From: Streptomyces tsukubensis
Lineage (GTDB): Bacteria; Actinomycetota; Actinomycetes; Streptomycetales; Streptomycetaceae
Reading direction: 5' to 3'
NCBI RefSeq assembly: GCF_003932715.1
Contig: NZ_CP020700.1
Coordinates: forward strand, 4,920,501 to 4,984,500
Length of the DNA stretch: 64,000 bases
Both the position numbers and the translations under genes were made by a program. Below are positions 18,743-28,855 of this stretch, piece by piece. How positions within the stretch are numbered: the first letter of the stretch is position 1; the number at the start of each line of letters is the position of its first letter. The notes under the pieces are model-generated. The model was not told where the DNA came from, searched no databases, and saw only the letters and a list, made by a program, of their open reading frames with translations.

Positions 18743-18787
18743 GCGCGCCCCTTCGGCTCACTCGCCGGACCCTGGGGTTGGACGGGT

Positions 18788-18964
18788 CCTGAGCAGTGAC
18801 CCATGAGGTCCTTGGGCGGGACGGGATGTGTTCCTTCCGTTCACCAGGGCCGAACGGGCCTGAGCAGTGAACCCATGGGTTCCTGGGCGTATCCGCCGGG
18901 ACCCGGCATGGCCTTTTGGCCACTTGTCGCGTCCTGAGCAGTGGCTCGGCAGATCCTTGAACGG
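18788..18964. repeat. Three spaced direct repeats downstream of groEL1
   Basis: CCTGAGCAGTG starts at 18788, 18859 and 18933, each in a unit of about 31 bases that continues with ACCCATGRGKTCCTKGGCG in the first two copies and a diverged TCGGCAGATCCTTG in the third. Spacing is 71 and 74 bases. The rest of 18606-19017 holds a short T-run (18607-18613) after groEL1 and no gene. Confidence 0.75.
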
Positions 18965-19017
18965 GTCCGATCCGGTATCACCGGGTCGGGCCCGTTCCCC
19001 GTTTCCCAGGACATGAG

Positions 19018-20058
19018 TTACGCGGAACGAGTGAGCGACTCCCTCGTCACCGGCTCCGCGAACGGCAGCCCGTTCGCGTACCGCTCCAACTCGTCCAGCG
19101 CCAGCTCCGCCATCCGGTGCAACTCATTGCCCAGAGAACCCGCCAGATGCGGGGTCAGCAGCACATTCGGCAGCGAGTAGAGCGGCGAATCCCGCGGCGG
19201 GACCTCCGGCTCGGTGACGTCCAGCACCGCGTACAGCCGCCCCGACACCAGCTCCCGCACCAACGCGGGCCCGTCGACGAGGGACCCCCGCGACGTGTTG
19301 ATCAGCGTGGCACCGTCCGGCAACAGCCCCAGCCGGCGGGCATCCAGCAGCCGACGGGTCTCCGGCAACTGCGGCGCATGCACCGAAACGGTGTCGCTCC
19401 GGGCGCACAACTCGTCGAGACCCACCGCCACCGCACCCGGCGGCGCGGGCGTGTACGGGTCGTACACCAGCACGTCCAGATCGAAGGGCCTCAGCAGCTC
19501 GACCAGCCGCCGGCCCGTCCGGGACGCTCCGACGATGCCGACCGTACGGCGGTGGTTGCCCAACCCCGACAGCTCCGCACCCCAGTCATGGGCGGCCCGC
19601 AGCTCCGCGTACCGCCGGGCCGACGAAAGGACCCGCTTCCCCGCGAACAGAATCGCGGCCAGCGTGTACTCCGCCACCGGGACCGCATTCGCCGACGCCG
19701 CCGACGACACCGCGATACCCCGCTCCCAGCAGGCGTCCGTGACATGCTCCTTCACCGAACCGGCGGCATGCACCACCGCCCGCAGCGCGGGCGCCGCCGC
19801 CAGCGCGCCCGGGTCGAGAACCGGTGCCCCCCAGCAGGTCAGCAGCACCTCCGCGGCGGCGAGAGCATCCCGTACCGCCGGTGAAGGAGACCGCAGATCA
19901 TGGGCGACCAGACCCGGATCCGTGCGGGCCAGAGCCGTGAGGCGGGCCGACTGCCGGGCGGTGAAGAGCCGGGCCGAGACCCCCGGGCCCATGGCGAGCA
20001 GCACCCGCGGCCGGACCCCGGCCCGCCGTGGGCCCCCGCCGCACTCCGTACCGTCCAC
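19018..20058 (-). CDS. D-isomer-specific 2-hydroxyacid dehydrogenase family protein
   Basis: A 346-residue NAD-dependent oxidoreductase. The Rossmann fingerprint is VGIVGASRTGRRLVELL with Asp in VLVYDPY. Downstream come SVHAPQLPETRRLL, LINTSRGSLVD and the C-terminal TPHLAGS with the catalytic His. GASRTG replaces the usual G-x-G-x-x-G, a minor change in the loop. GTG 20058 is chosen for its GGGAGG ribosome site 8 bases upstream. The ATG at 19992 would remove the first beta strand (PRVLLAMGP). The substrate is not predictable. The order of dehydrogenase, SDR and MOSC on this strand may form a transcription unit. Confidence 0.88.
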   Translation of the reverse strand: MDGTECGGGPRRAGVRPRVLLAMGPGVSARLFTARQSARLTALARTDPGLVAHDLRSPSPAVRDALAAAEVLLTCWGAPVLDPGALAAAPALRAVVHAAGSVKEHVTDACWERGIAVSSAASANAVPVAEYTLAAILFAGKRVLSSARRYAELRAAHDWGAELSGLGNHRRTVGIVGASRTGRRLVELLRPFDLDVLVYDPYTPAPPGAVAVGLDELCARSDTVSVHAPQLPETRRLLDARRLGLLPDGATLINTSRGSLVDGPALVRELVSGRLYAVLDVTEPEVPPRDSPLYSLPNVLLTPHLAGSLGNELHRMAELALDELERYANGLPFAEPVTRESLTRSA

Positions 20059-20096
20059 GCCGGCCGCCTCCCTGCTCTCCCGCCGGGGCCCGCGGC

Positions 20097-20870
20097 CTAC
20101 TGGGGCCCGTACTTCCGGCCCGTCCTGGACGACACACCGCCCAGCAGCCCGCGCGGCGCCAGCTTCACCACACCCATCAGCGCCTTGTACCGCGGATCCG
20201 GGATCGACACCGGCTTTCCACGGGCCAGATCCGAGAGGGCCGCCGCCACCAGCTTGTCCGCGTCGAGCCACATCCACCCCGGGATGTTCTCCGTCCCCAT
20301 CCCCGCCCGCTCATGGAACTCGGTACGGACGAAACCAGGACAGAGCGCCATCAGCCGTACGCCCGAACCCGCCAGATCCCGGGCCACGCCCTGGGTGAAC
20401 TGGACCACCCACGCCTTGGACGCACCATAGGTGCCCCGGGGGACAAAAGCCGCCACCGACGCCACATTGACCACACCGCCCCGGCCCCGCTCCCGCATCG
20501 GCTCCACCGCAGCCGACGTCAGTCGCAGCACCGCCTCGCAGTGCACCTTGAGCATTGTCAGCTCATCGGCCATGGAGACTTCGAGGAACCGGCCCTTGTT
20601 GCCGAAGCCCGCATTGTTGACCAGCAGGTCCACCGCGTTCCTCCGGTCGCCGAGCCGCCGCTCCACAGCCGCGATGCCGTCCTCCGTGGACAGATCGGCG
20701 GTCAGCACCTCCGCCTCGATGCCGTGCCGGTCGTGGAGTTCGGTGGCCTGGGCTCGGAGCCGTGCGGTATCGCGGGCCACCAGGACCAGATCATGTCCGT
20801 CGGCGGCGAGCCTGCGTGCGAACGCGGCGCCGATGCCGGCGGTCGCGCCCGTGATCAGTGCGGTCGTCAT
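20097..20870 (-). CDS. Short-chain dehydrogenase/reductase
   Basis: A 257-residue classical SDR. ALITGATAGIGAAFARRLA is the cofactor loop, VNNAGFGNKG the NNAG motif, and NVASVAAFVPRGTYGASKAW carries the catalytic Ser-Tyr-Lys. RFD-type residues after the loop favour NADP. TAACGT ends 7 bases before the ATG at 20870, so a leaderless start is likely. The substrate is unknown. Confidence 0.92.
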   Translation of the reverse strand: MTTALITGATAGIGAAFARRLAADGHDLVLVARDTARLRAQATELHDRHGIEAEVLTADLSTEDGIAAVERRLGDRRNAVDLLVNNAGFGNKGRFLEVSMADELTMLKVHCEAVLRLTSAAVEPMRERGRGGVVNVASVAAFVPRGTYGASKAWVVQFTQGVARDLAGSGVRLMALCPGFVRTEFHERAGMGTENIPGWMWLDADKLVAAALSDLARGKPVSIPDPRYKALMGVVKLAPRGLLGGVSSRTGRKYGPQ

Positions 20871-20921
20871 AAGCGGCACGTTAGTGCCCCGGACCGGTAG
20901 CCGCGTACGCCCGTCCCGGGC

Positions 20922-21623
20922 TCAGCCCGCCGAGCGGACCGCGTCCCGCTTGCGGAGATACTCCTCGGCCTTCTCCACCAGCACCGGATTGAGCGCGTCC
21001 CCGGCCGCCAGCAGCGACGGCAGCAGATCCCGTTCGGTGCTCGCCGCACGGAACGCCATGCCGACCGTGACACCGTGGTCCGGGCGGTGGACTATCTCGA
21101 CCGGATCGCCCGACCGGATCTCCCCCGGCTCGACGACCTTCAGATAGGCACCCGGCTCCGCCCGCCCGGTGAACCGCTTCAGCCAGCCCTTCTCCGGCAG
21201 CCCCAGCTCACCCAGCCAGCCCGCGAACGTACGGCAGGGGATACGGCCGCTGGTCACCTCCAGCACCACCCGCTCACCGATCCGCCAGCGCTCACCGATC
21301 CGGGCACCGCTGACGTCCAGACCCATCGTGGTGAGGTTCTCGCCGAACGAACCGTTGGCGATCGGCCGCCCCAACTCCCGCTCCCAGAAGTCGAGGTCCT
21401 CGCGGGCGAAGGCGTACACCGCCTGATGGGTGCCGCCGTGATGGACGGTGTCGCGGACCAGATCCCCGGCCACCCCGCTGCCGTTCTCCCCGGCCGGCGG
21501 CCCCGGATCCGCCACCAGGACCGGCCCCTCGACCGGCCGCTTGTCGATTCCGGTGATCCCGCCGGGGGTGCTGGTGTAGTCGACGTACTTGGCCCGGCCC
21601 ACATTCACGGTCAGCAGCTTCAT
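20922..21623 (-). CDS. MOSC domain-containing protein (YiiM-like)
   Basis: A 233-residue protein with the MOSC (molybdenum cofactor sulfurase C-terminal) fold. GGTHQAVYAFAREDLDFWERELGR, GSFGENLTTMGLDVSGARIGERWRIG and the conserved cysteine in GRIPCRTFAGWL match YiiM-type proteins that reduce N-hydroxylated bases using Moco. TAGCGT ends 6 bases before the ATG at 21623, suggesting a leaderless mRNA. It is divergent from the LysR gene across 80 bases, so that regulator may control it. Confidence 0.92.
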   Translation of the reverse strand: MKLLTVNVGRAKYVDYTSTPGGITGIDKRPVEGPVLVADPGPPAGENGSGVAGDLVRDTVHHGGTHQAVYAFAREDLDFWERELGRPIANGSFGENLTTMGLDVSGARIGERWRIGERVVLEVTSGRIPCRTFAGWLGELGLPEKGWLKRFTGRAEPGAYLKVVEPGEIRSGDPVEIVHRPDHGVTVGMAFRAASTERDLLPSLLAAGDALNPVLVEKAEEYLRKRDAVRSAG

Positions 21624-21703
21624 GGACCAACGCTAAACCCTCAGCACCCAAAGCTTCCAGTCAGTAAGTCGCCTCTGATCCAAGAATCTCTTATATTCAA
21701 GGG

Positions 21704-22642
21704 GTGATCGAAGCCCGTCATCTCCGAGTCCTGCGCGCGGTGGCCACCACCGGCTCCTTCTCCGCGGCGGCCCGCGCCCTGGGCTGCACCCAGCCCGCGG
21801 TCAGCCAGCAGATGAAGGCACTGGAGAGCTCCGCGGGCACCCCCCTGCTGATCCGCACCGGCCGCGAGATGCGGCTGACCCAGGCAGGCGAGGCGCTGGT
21901 CCGGCACGCCACCGGCATCCTCGCCGGGCTCACCGCCGCCGAAGAAGAGGTCGCCGCCATCGCCGGGCTGCGGGCCGGGCGGGTGCGGCTGGTCTCCTTC
22001 CCGAGCGGCAGCTCCACCCTCGTCCCCACCGCACTGGCCGCGCTCCGGGCGGCACACCCCGGCACCCGGGTCTCCCTCGTGGACGCCGAGCCGCCGCGCT
22101 CGGTCGAGATGCTGCGCGAGGGCGACTGCGATGTGGCGCTGGCCTTCCGTTACGGCGACCGGGGCGCCGCTGCGGAATCCCCGGCGGGCAGCAGTGATCC
22201 CGCCGGGCCGGATGCCGAATGGGACGATCTGGTGGTCCGCCCCCTCCTCTCCGACCGGCTCGTCGGGCTCGTCCCCGAAGGCCACCGCCTCGCCGGGGCC
22301 GGCACGGTCGCCATCGGGGACCTCGCCGACGACCCGTGGATCGCGGGCTGCCCCCGCTGCCGCCGCCAGCTGGTCGACGTCTGCGAGAGCGCCGGATTCG
22401 CCCCCCGTATCGACTTCGCGACCGACGACTATCCGGCCGTCGCCGGACTGGTCGGCGCCGGACTGGGCGTCGCCGTCCTGCCCGAACTGGCACTGGAGTC
22501 GGTACGGGCCAGAGGCGCCGTCACGGTCGCGCTCGCCCCGCGGGTGGAGCGGGAGATCGTCGCCCTCACCCTGCCCGATCTGTCGCAGGTCCCCGCCGTC
22601 GCGGCCACCCTGGACCAGCTCACCCTGGCCGCCGCCCGCTGA
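21704..22642 (+). CDS. LysR-family transcriptional regulator
   Basis: A 312-residue LTTR. The N-terminal winged helix-turn-helix (EARHLRVLRAVATTGSFSAAARALGCTQPAVSQQMKALE) is followed by a linker helix and a periplasmic-binding-type effector domain (about 95-305, with RVRLVSFPSGSSTLVPTALAAL). A short Gly/Ser/Pro-rich insertion (about 150-165) is unusual. The start is GTG 21704. The 80-bp divergent spacer contains AAGAATCTCTT, a possible T-N11-A type site. Target genes probably include the adjacent MOSC gene. Confidence 0.93.
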   Translation: MIEARHLRVLRAVATTGSFSAAARALGCTQPAVSQQMKALESSAGTPLLIRTGREMRLTQAGEALVRHATGILAGLTAAEEEVAAIAGLRAGRVRLVSFPSGSSTLVPTALAALRAAHPGTRVSLVDAEPPRSVEMLREGDCDVALAFRYGDRGAAAESPAGSSDPAGPDAEWDDLVVRPLLSDRLVGLVPEGHRLAGAGTVAIGDLADDPWIAGCPRCRRQLVDVCESAGFAPRIDFATDDYPAVAGLVGAGLGVAVLPELALESVRARGAVTVALAPRVEREIVALTLPDLSQVPAVAATLDQLTLAAAR

Positions 22643-22665
22643 CCCAGCCCACCGGATACGGCCTG

Positions 22666-22698
22666 CTGAGCGCCCGCTGAGCGCCCGCTGAGCGCCCG
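22666..22698. repeat. 11-bp tandem repeat, three exact copies
   Basis: CTGAGCGCCCG is repeated three times directly after the LysR stop. It is non-coding (period 11). Confidence 0.9.
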
Positions 22699-22720
22699 CC
22701 GGGGCGGCGCGACCGGGCCA

Positions 22721-22754
22721 CGGGCATACGGATGCCCGGAAAGAAACGTTTCTT
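22721..22754. terminator. Hairpin and palindrome between convergent LysR and whiD genes
   Basis: CGGGCAT-ACGG-ATGCCCG is a 7-bp stem, followed by the perfect palindrome AAGAAACGTTTCTT (22741-22754). The location between two gene ends suits a bidirectional terminator. The AT-rich second palindrome could also be a protein site. Confidence 0.55.
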
Positions 22755-22776
22755 CGGTGGTCGGATGCGGTACGGA

Positions 22777-23124
22777 TCAGTGCCGCGCCGTCGCCCCCTG
22801 GGCCCCTCCGGCGGTGCCCGCGCCGCTGGTCGCCGGGACCAGCCGGTGCCGCGCCCGCCCCATCAGCTCCTCGCGTTCGTCCTCGGTCAGCCCGCCCCAG
22901 ACGCCGTACGGCTCCCGCACCGCCAGGGCGTGGGCCGCGCACTGCGCCCGCACCGGGCACCGCATGCACACCTCTTTCGCGGAGTTCTCACGCGCGCTCC
23001 GGGCGGCGCCGCGCTCGCCCTCGGGGTGGAAGAACAGGGAGCTGTCCACCCCGCGGCAGGCGGCGAGCAGCTGCCAGTCCCACAAGTCGGCGTTCGGTCC
23101 GGGAAGGCGGGAGAAATCTGCCAT
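22777..23124 (-). CDS. whiD: WhiB-family iron-sulfur regulator WhiD
   Basis: A 115-residue Wbl protein with C23, C53, C56 and C62 placed to hold a [4Fe-4S] cluster. The G[V/I]WGG turn (EPYGVWGGLTEDERE) and a basic C-terminal tail bind the principal sigma factor and DNA. The N-terminus MADFSRLPGPNADLWDWQ and the position next to bldM match WhiD, required for spore maturation in Streptomyces. The ATG at 23124 follows AAGGGGC. The last 15 residues are a Gly/Ala/Thr-rich tail. Confidence 0.93.
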   Translation of the reverse strand: MADFSRLPGPNADLWDWQLLAACRGVDSSLFFHPEGERGAARSARENSAKEVCMRCPVRAQCAAHALAVREPYGVWGGLTEDEREELMGRARHRLVPATSGAGTAGGAQGATARH

Positions 23125-23222
23125 GGCTTGCCCCTTGAATCCGTGCTCAGTGGGTCCGGTCAGGTCGTGCGGGTGAGCCGCTGTGCACGCGCCGCATTGA
23201 TGTCCGCACCATGTCTCACGAC

Positions 23223-23247
23223 CGTACATCTACTATCTAAGTAGATG
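23223..23247. promoter_or_regulatory. Perfect 10-bp inverted repeat in the whiD-bldM spacer
   Basis: TACATCTACT-ATCTA-AGTAGATGTA lies in an AT-rich island of the 418-bp spacer between divergent whiD and bldM, 99-123 bases upstream of the whiD start. It could be an operator for either gene or a hairpin in the whiD 5' leader. No sigma-factor boxes can be assigned with confidence around it. Confidence 0.7.
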
Positions 23248-23542
23248 TAAATATGATTCATTGGGAATCTAGCCCCAGACACTATCCAAAGTGAAGAAAA
23301 AGCATCTAAATGGGGCATAGCTTTCAGGTAAACCCCGCCGCCGCGCGGTCCCGCAGGGAGTGCCGAAGAGGTTCCGGGAACCCGTAACTCTTTCGAGTGA
23401 CCGTCGTTGGTAGGTCGGAGGCGGTTGAAGAACGAGCGCTCGGGCACATGTCCGAGAGCGTTCAACCGCACAGGTGACGATACGTACCAGCCTGGAGGCT
23501 CAAGGTGACGCGCTTTAGCTGCGAGCGCCACGGAGGTCAGTC

Positions 23543-24154
23543 ATGACGTCCGTCCTCGTCTGCGACGACTCCCCGCTCGCCCGAGAGGCGCTCCGCCGCG
23601 CGGTGGCAACCGTGCCCGGCGTCGAGCGTGTGACGACCGCGGCCAACGGCGAGGAAGTCCTCCGCCGCTGGGGCGCGGACCGCTCGGACCTCATCCTGAT
23701 GGATGTCCGGATGCCCGGTCTCGGCGGAGTCGAAACCGTCCGGCGGCTGCTTTCGGCCGATCCGGGCGCCCGGATCATCATGCTCACGGTTGCCGAGGAT
23801 CTCGACGGCGTGGCTCTCGCGGTCGCCGCCGGCGCCCGCGGCTATCTGCACAAGGACGCCTCCCGCGCCGAGCTGCGCGCGACCGTCACCCAGGCACTGG
23901 CCGACCCGACCTGGCGGCTCGCCCCCCGGCGGCTGCGCTCGGCCGAGATGGGGGCCGCCCCCACGCTCACCGCGCGCGAGATCCAGGTGCTGGAAGGCAT
24001 GAGCCACGGCCGGTCCAACGCCGAGATCGGCCGGGAGCTGTTCCTCTCCGAGGACACCGTCAAGACCCATGCCCGCAGGCTCTTCAAGAAGCTGGGCGCA
24101 TCGGACCGGGCGCACGCCGTCGCGCTCGGATTCCGCTGGGGTCTGGTCCGCTGA
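23543..24154 (+). CDS. bldM: Atypical response regulator BldM
   Basis: A 203-residue NarL-type regulator of aerial growth and sporulation genes. The receiver domain (1-120) has DD at 8-9, Asp54 in ILMDVRMPG, and Lys in GYLHKDAS. The LuxR-type helix-turn-helix is at 140-200 (LTAREIQVLEGMSHGRSNAEIGRELFLSEDTVKTHARRLFKKLG). The position between whiD and the ShbA-type sigma factor matches BldM, which was reported in S. coelicolor not to depend on phosphorylation. The ATG follows GGAGG by 6 bases. No partner kinase is adjacent. Confidence 0.95.
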   Translation: MTSVLVCDDSPLAREALRRAVATVPGVERVTTAANGEEVLRRWGADRSDLILMDVRMPGLGGVETVRRLLSADPGARIIMLTVAEDLDGVALAVAAGARGYLHKDASRAELRATVTQALADPTWRLAPRRLRSAEMGAAPTLTAREIQVLEGMSHGRSNAEIGRELFLSEDTVKTHARRLFKKLGASDRAHAVALGFRWGLVR

Positions 24155-24362
24155 GCCCGTGCCCCGCCCGGCAGGATCCGAAAGAGAGGACCTAGCCGGG
24201 CGCGGGTCCCCGAAGCCCCGAAAGCACCGCGTACCCCGCTCGCCGTACGGTGGTGGGCGGGGAGACGGAGCGCAGTGGGCGCCGGTTTCCCGCGCGATGC
24301 CGCATCCTTGAGATGTGGAGTTCCTCGGGGAGTCGGTCGAGCGGAAGGGGAGGGCGACGGCG

Positions 24363-25028
24363 ATGAGTTCCGGCGTACCTGCTCATAACGCTTCGGTGCA
24401 CAACATGGGGCGCGGTGCCACGGAAGAGCGGCCACCGAGGCACCATGGACCGATGCGTGACGACAGAAGCACGGTGATCGGTGCACTTGTCCATCGCGCC
24501 GTCGACGGCGACGAACGGGCCACGCACGATCTGCTCGCGCATGTCCACCCCCTCGCGCTGCGCTACTGCCGCACCCGGCTCAGCCGGCTGCCCGGTGACG
24601 CCCGCCACTTTGTGGAGGACCTTGCGCAGGAGGTCTGCGTCGCGGTGCTGATGGCGCTCCCGAAGTACCGGGACACCGGCCGCCCCTTCGAGGCCTTCGT
24701 CTTCGCCATCGCGTCCCACAAGGTCGCGGACCTCCAGCGGGCGGCCATGCGGCACCCCGGCTCGACGGCCGTGCCCTCCGACGAGATGCCGGAGCGCCCC
24801 GACGACTCCCTCGGCCCCGAGGAGCGGGCGCTGCTCAGCAGCGATGCCGAGTGGGCCAAGAAGCTCCTGGCCAATCTGCCGGAGACCCAGCGGGAGCTGC
24901 TGGTGCTGCGGGTCGCCGTGGGGCTGACCGCGGAGGAGACCGGCCAGATGCTGGGCATGTCGCCCGGTGCGGTCCGGGTCGCCCAGCACCGCGCGCTCAG
25001 CAGGCTGCGGGCCCTCGCCGAGCAGTAA
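24363..25028 (+). CDS. shbA: ECF sigma factor ShbA type (directs hrdB transcription)
   Basis: A 221-residue sigma-70 family protein. Region 2 is at about 50-115 ([19 protein letters not shown]...[45 protein letters not shown]). Region 4 is around 165-218 ([47 protein letters not shown]). The location between bldM and guaB matches ShbA, shown in S. griseus to drive transcription of the principal sigma gene hrdB. The ATG at 24363 has GGGGAGG 8 bases upstream; a later ATG would still keep region 2. No anti-sigma gene is next to it. Confidence 0.88.
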   Translation: MSSGVPAHNASVHNMGRGATEERPPRHHGPMRDDRSTVIGALVHRAVDGDERATHDLLAHVHPLALRYCRTRLSRLPGDARHFVEDLAQEVCVAVLMALPKYRDTGRPFEAFVFAIASHKVADLQRAAMRHPGSTAVPSDEMPERPDDSLGPEERALLSSDAEWAKKLLANLPETQRELLVLRVAVGLTAEETGQMLGMSPGAVRVAQHRALSRLRALAEQ

Positions 25029-25050
25029 CCGCCCTCGTTTCCGCACCCGG

Positions 25051-25105
25051 CCGGATCCCTGTCCGGCATTCCTGTCCTGATCCCTGTCCGGATCCCTGCC
25101 CGGAT
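25051..25105. repeat. Degenerate CCGGATCCCTGT repeat after shbA
   Basis: Four to five imperfect copies of CCGGATCCCTGT/CCTGATCCCTGT follow the shbA stop. They are non-coding and similar in sequence to the repeats at 6674 and 38437. Confidence 0.6.
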
Positions 25106-25262
25106 GCCGCGCGGGAGTGCGTACGGCATTGGTACGAGGCCTGCGGCCCGGCCCTACGCCGTCCGCGGGACGCCGTCCACCCATGCGTACGACATGTGGA
25201 CCATCACACAAACCAGCCGGGTGATCTTGGTCGTGGAATGAGACGGCTCCGCGGGCCGTTAG

Positions 25263-26807
<1,545 letters not shown>

Positions 26808-26971
26808 CCACCGCACACCGGCACCCGGCCTCCGTGCCCCGTGACGGCGTGCGGGCCGTCACGTCCGTGGAGGGGCGGTACGGGGCGTTCCCAGGAACGC
26901 CCGGGCCGCCCCTCCGTCATGTGTCGGGGATACTGGTGGGTGCTGACACAGAGGGAAAGGTTCCGGACAAG

Positions 26972-28096
26972 GTGACTGAGATCGAGATCGGGCGCGGCAA
27001 GCGCGGACGTCGGGCGTACGCGTTCGATGACATCGCCGTCGTGCCGAGCAGGCGCACGCGGGACCCGAAGGAGGTCTCGATCGCCTGGCAGATCGACGCC
27101 TACCGCTTCGAGCTGCCCTTCCTCGCCGCCCCCATGGACTCCGTGGTCTCCCCGCAGACCGCGATCCGCATCGGTGAGCTCGGTGGCCTCGGCGTACTGA
27201 ACCTCGAAGGACTGTGGACGCGGTACGAGGACCCGCAGCCGCTGCTCGACGAGATCGCCGAGCTGCCGGAGGAGACCGCGACCCGCCGCCTCCAGGAGAT
27301 CTACAGCGCTCCCATCAAGGAGGAGCTGATCGGTCTGCGGATCAAGGAGGTGCGCGACGCGGGCGTCGTCACGGCCGCCGCGCTCTCCCCGCAGCGGACC
27401 GCGCAGTTCTCCAAGGCCGTCGTCGACGCGGGCGTCGACCTCTTCGTCATCCGCGGCACCACGGTCTCCGCCGAGCACGTCTCCGGTGCCGCCGAGCCGC
27501 TGAACCTGAAGCAGTTCATCTACGAGCTGGACGTTCCCGTCATCGTCGGCGGCTGCGCCACCTACACGGCGGCCCTGCACCTGATGCGGACCGGCGCGGC
27601 CGGTGTCCTCGTCGGCTTCGGCGGCGGCGCCGCCCACACGACGCGCAATGTCCTCGGCATCCAGGTGCCCATGGCGACGGCCGTCGCCGATGTTGCCGCG
27701 GCCCGCCGCGACTACATGGACGAGTCCGGTGGCCGCTATGTCCACGTCATCGCCGACGGCGGTGTCGGCTGGTCCGGCGATCTGCCGAAGGCCATCGCCT
27801 GCGGTGCGGACTCCGTGATGATCGGCTCGCCGCTGGCCCGGGCCACGGACGCGCCCGGCCGGGGCCGCCACTGGGGCATGGAGGCGGCGCACGAGGACGT
27901 ACCGCGCGGAAAGCTGGTCGACCTCGGCATCGTCGGCACCACCGAGGAGGTCCTCAGCGGCCCCTCGCACACGCCGGACGGTTCGATGAACTTCTTCGGT
28001 GCGCTGCGCCGGGCGATGGCCACGACGGGCTACAGCGAACTGAAGGAGTTCCAGCGCGTCGAGGTCACGATCGCGGACTCGCAGCACAAGCGCTGA
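26972..28096 (+). CDS. guaB3: GuaB3 family IMP dehydrogenase-related protein
   Basis: A 374-residue single-barrel relative of IMP dehydrogenase without CBS domains, conserved next to guaB in actinobacteria. The start VTEIEIGRGKRGRRAYAFDDIAVVPSRRTRDP is family-typical. A cysteine is present in VIVGGCATYTAALHLMR at the position of the catalytic loop, and the phosphate-binding GVLVGFGGG and IADGGVGWSGDLPKAIACGAD follow. GTG 26972 is used. Its reaction in Streptomyces is uncertain; a cyanobacterial homologue has been reported to have IMP dehydrogenase activity. A strong terminator follows at once. Confidence 0.92.
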   Translation: MTEIEIGRGKRGRRAYAFDDIAVVPSRRTRDPKEVSIAWQIDAYRFELPFLAAPMDSVVSPQTAIRIGELGGLGVLNLEGLWTRYEDPQPLLDEIAELPEETATRRLQEIYSAPIKEELIGLRIKEVRDAGVVTAAALSPQRTAQFSKAVVDAGVDLFVIRGTTVSAEHVSGAAEPLNLKQFIYELDVPVIVGGCATYTAALHLMRTGAAGVLVGFGGGAAHTTRNVLGIQVPMATAVADVAAARRDYMDESGGRYVHVIADGGVGWSGDLPKAIACGADSVMIGSPLARATDAPGRGRHWGMEAAHEDVPRGKLVDLGIVGTTEEVLSGPSHTPDGSMNFFGALRRAMATTGYSELKEFQRVEVTIADSQHKR

Positions 28097-28106
28097 GCCT
28101 CACCGG

Positions 28107-28146
28107 CGAAGGGCCCGGCACCCCACGGGGGGTGCCGGGCCCTTCG
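28107..28146 (+). terminator. Strong hairpin terminator after guaB3
   Basis: CGAAGGGCCCGGCACCCC and its perfect complement (18-bp stem) flank a 4-base ACGG loop 11 bases after the guaB3 stop. It lies between convergent genes and could work in both directions. Confidence 0.92.
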
Positions 28147-28172
28147 GCGTGTCCGGGCGCCCCGGTGCCCGG

Positions 28173-28703
28173 TCAGTCCCGGTGGTCCGGCTGCTCGGGT
28201 GGATCGTCCCGCTCGGGGCGCTTCGACCAGGCCGTGTATGCGGCCATCATCATCCCGACGATCATGAAGGTGTAGGTGCCGAGGTCGGCGCTGTCGCGCC
28301 AGGTCTCGGTCACGAACCCCGACTCCTCGAAGAGCAGCTCGGTGGCGGAGACCCGGAAGAGGTCGGCGTGGATCAGGGCGACGGTGATCAGCTGCCCGAG
28401 CCAGATCGCGGCCGGGGTGAGTGCGGCGGCGGCGAACGGCAGCGCCCGGTGGGCGCCGCCCGCCTTGGCGGCGGCGTAGCCGATCAGCGCGCCGACACCG
28501 AGCGAGGCGTAGCCGAACTGCCGGTTCACGGCCTCCGCGAGCCAGCCGTAGGCGACCGCCCCGAGCAGCCCGGCGGCGACGGCTGCCGCGAGGCCCGCGG
28601 CGAGGCTGTCACGGTGCCGCCGCGGCTCAGGCGGACCGGTCCGGGTCTCGGGGATCCGGTCGTCCGGGTCCGGTGGGACCGGTGGCGGAACGGACTGACC
28701 CAT
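28173..28703 (-). CDS. Membrane protein of unknown function, three to four helices
   Basis: A 176-residue product. A Pro/Arg-rich 30-residue N-terminus precedes hydrophobic segments at about 34-58 (LAAGLAAAVAAGLLGAVAYGWLA), 66-82 (YASLGVGALIGYAAAKA), 89-112 (FAAAALTPAAIWLGQLITVALI) and 143-160 (YTFMIVGMMMAAYTAW). The C-terminus is charged. The ATG at 28703 follows a run of six G. No family was recognised. Confidence 0.85.
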   Translation of the reverse strand: MGQSVPPPVPPDPDDRIPETRTGPPEPRRHRDSLAAGLAAAVAAGLLGAVAYGWLAEAVNRQFGYASLGVGALIGYAAAKAGGAHRALPFAAAALTPAAIWLGQLITVALIHADLFRVSATELLFEESGFVTETWRDSADLGTYTFMIVGMMMAAYTAWSKRPERDDPPEQPDHRD

Positions 28704-28855
28704 GGTGACCCCCCAAGTCGACCCGTACGGGTGTACGGCACATGATCACGACAGTAACAGCGGGGTCTGCGAGGTGAGCGGGCGTTTCCGGGGCCATGGG
28801 GGCCGCTGCTCACGAGGCGTCCGACCTCGGCATGCGGCGAACCGAGCCTTGAAAA

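Noticed and set aside
18788..18964. Short CRISPR or integron-like array after groEL1
   Set aside because: Only three units with non-uniform ends and related spacers. No integrase or cas gene is nearby.
22721..22754. A regulatory RNA at the LysR-whiD junction
   Set aside because: The hairpins are short and placed between convergent gene ends. A terminator is the simpler reading.
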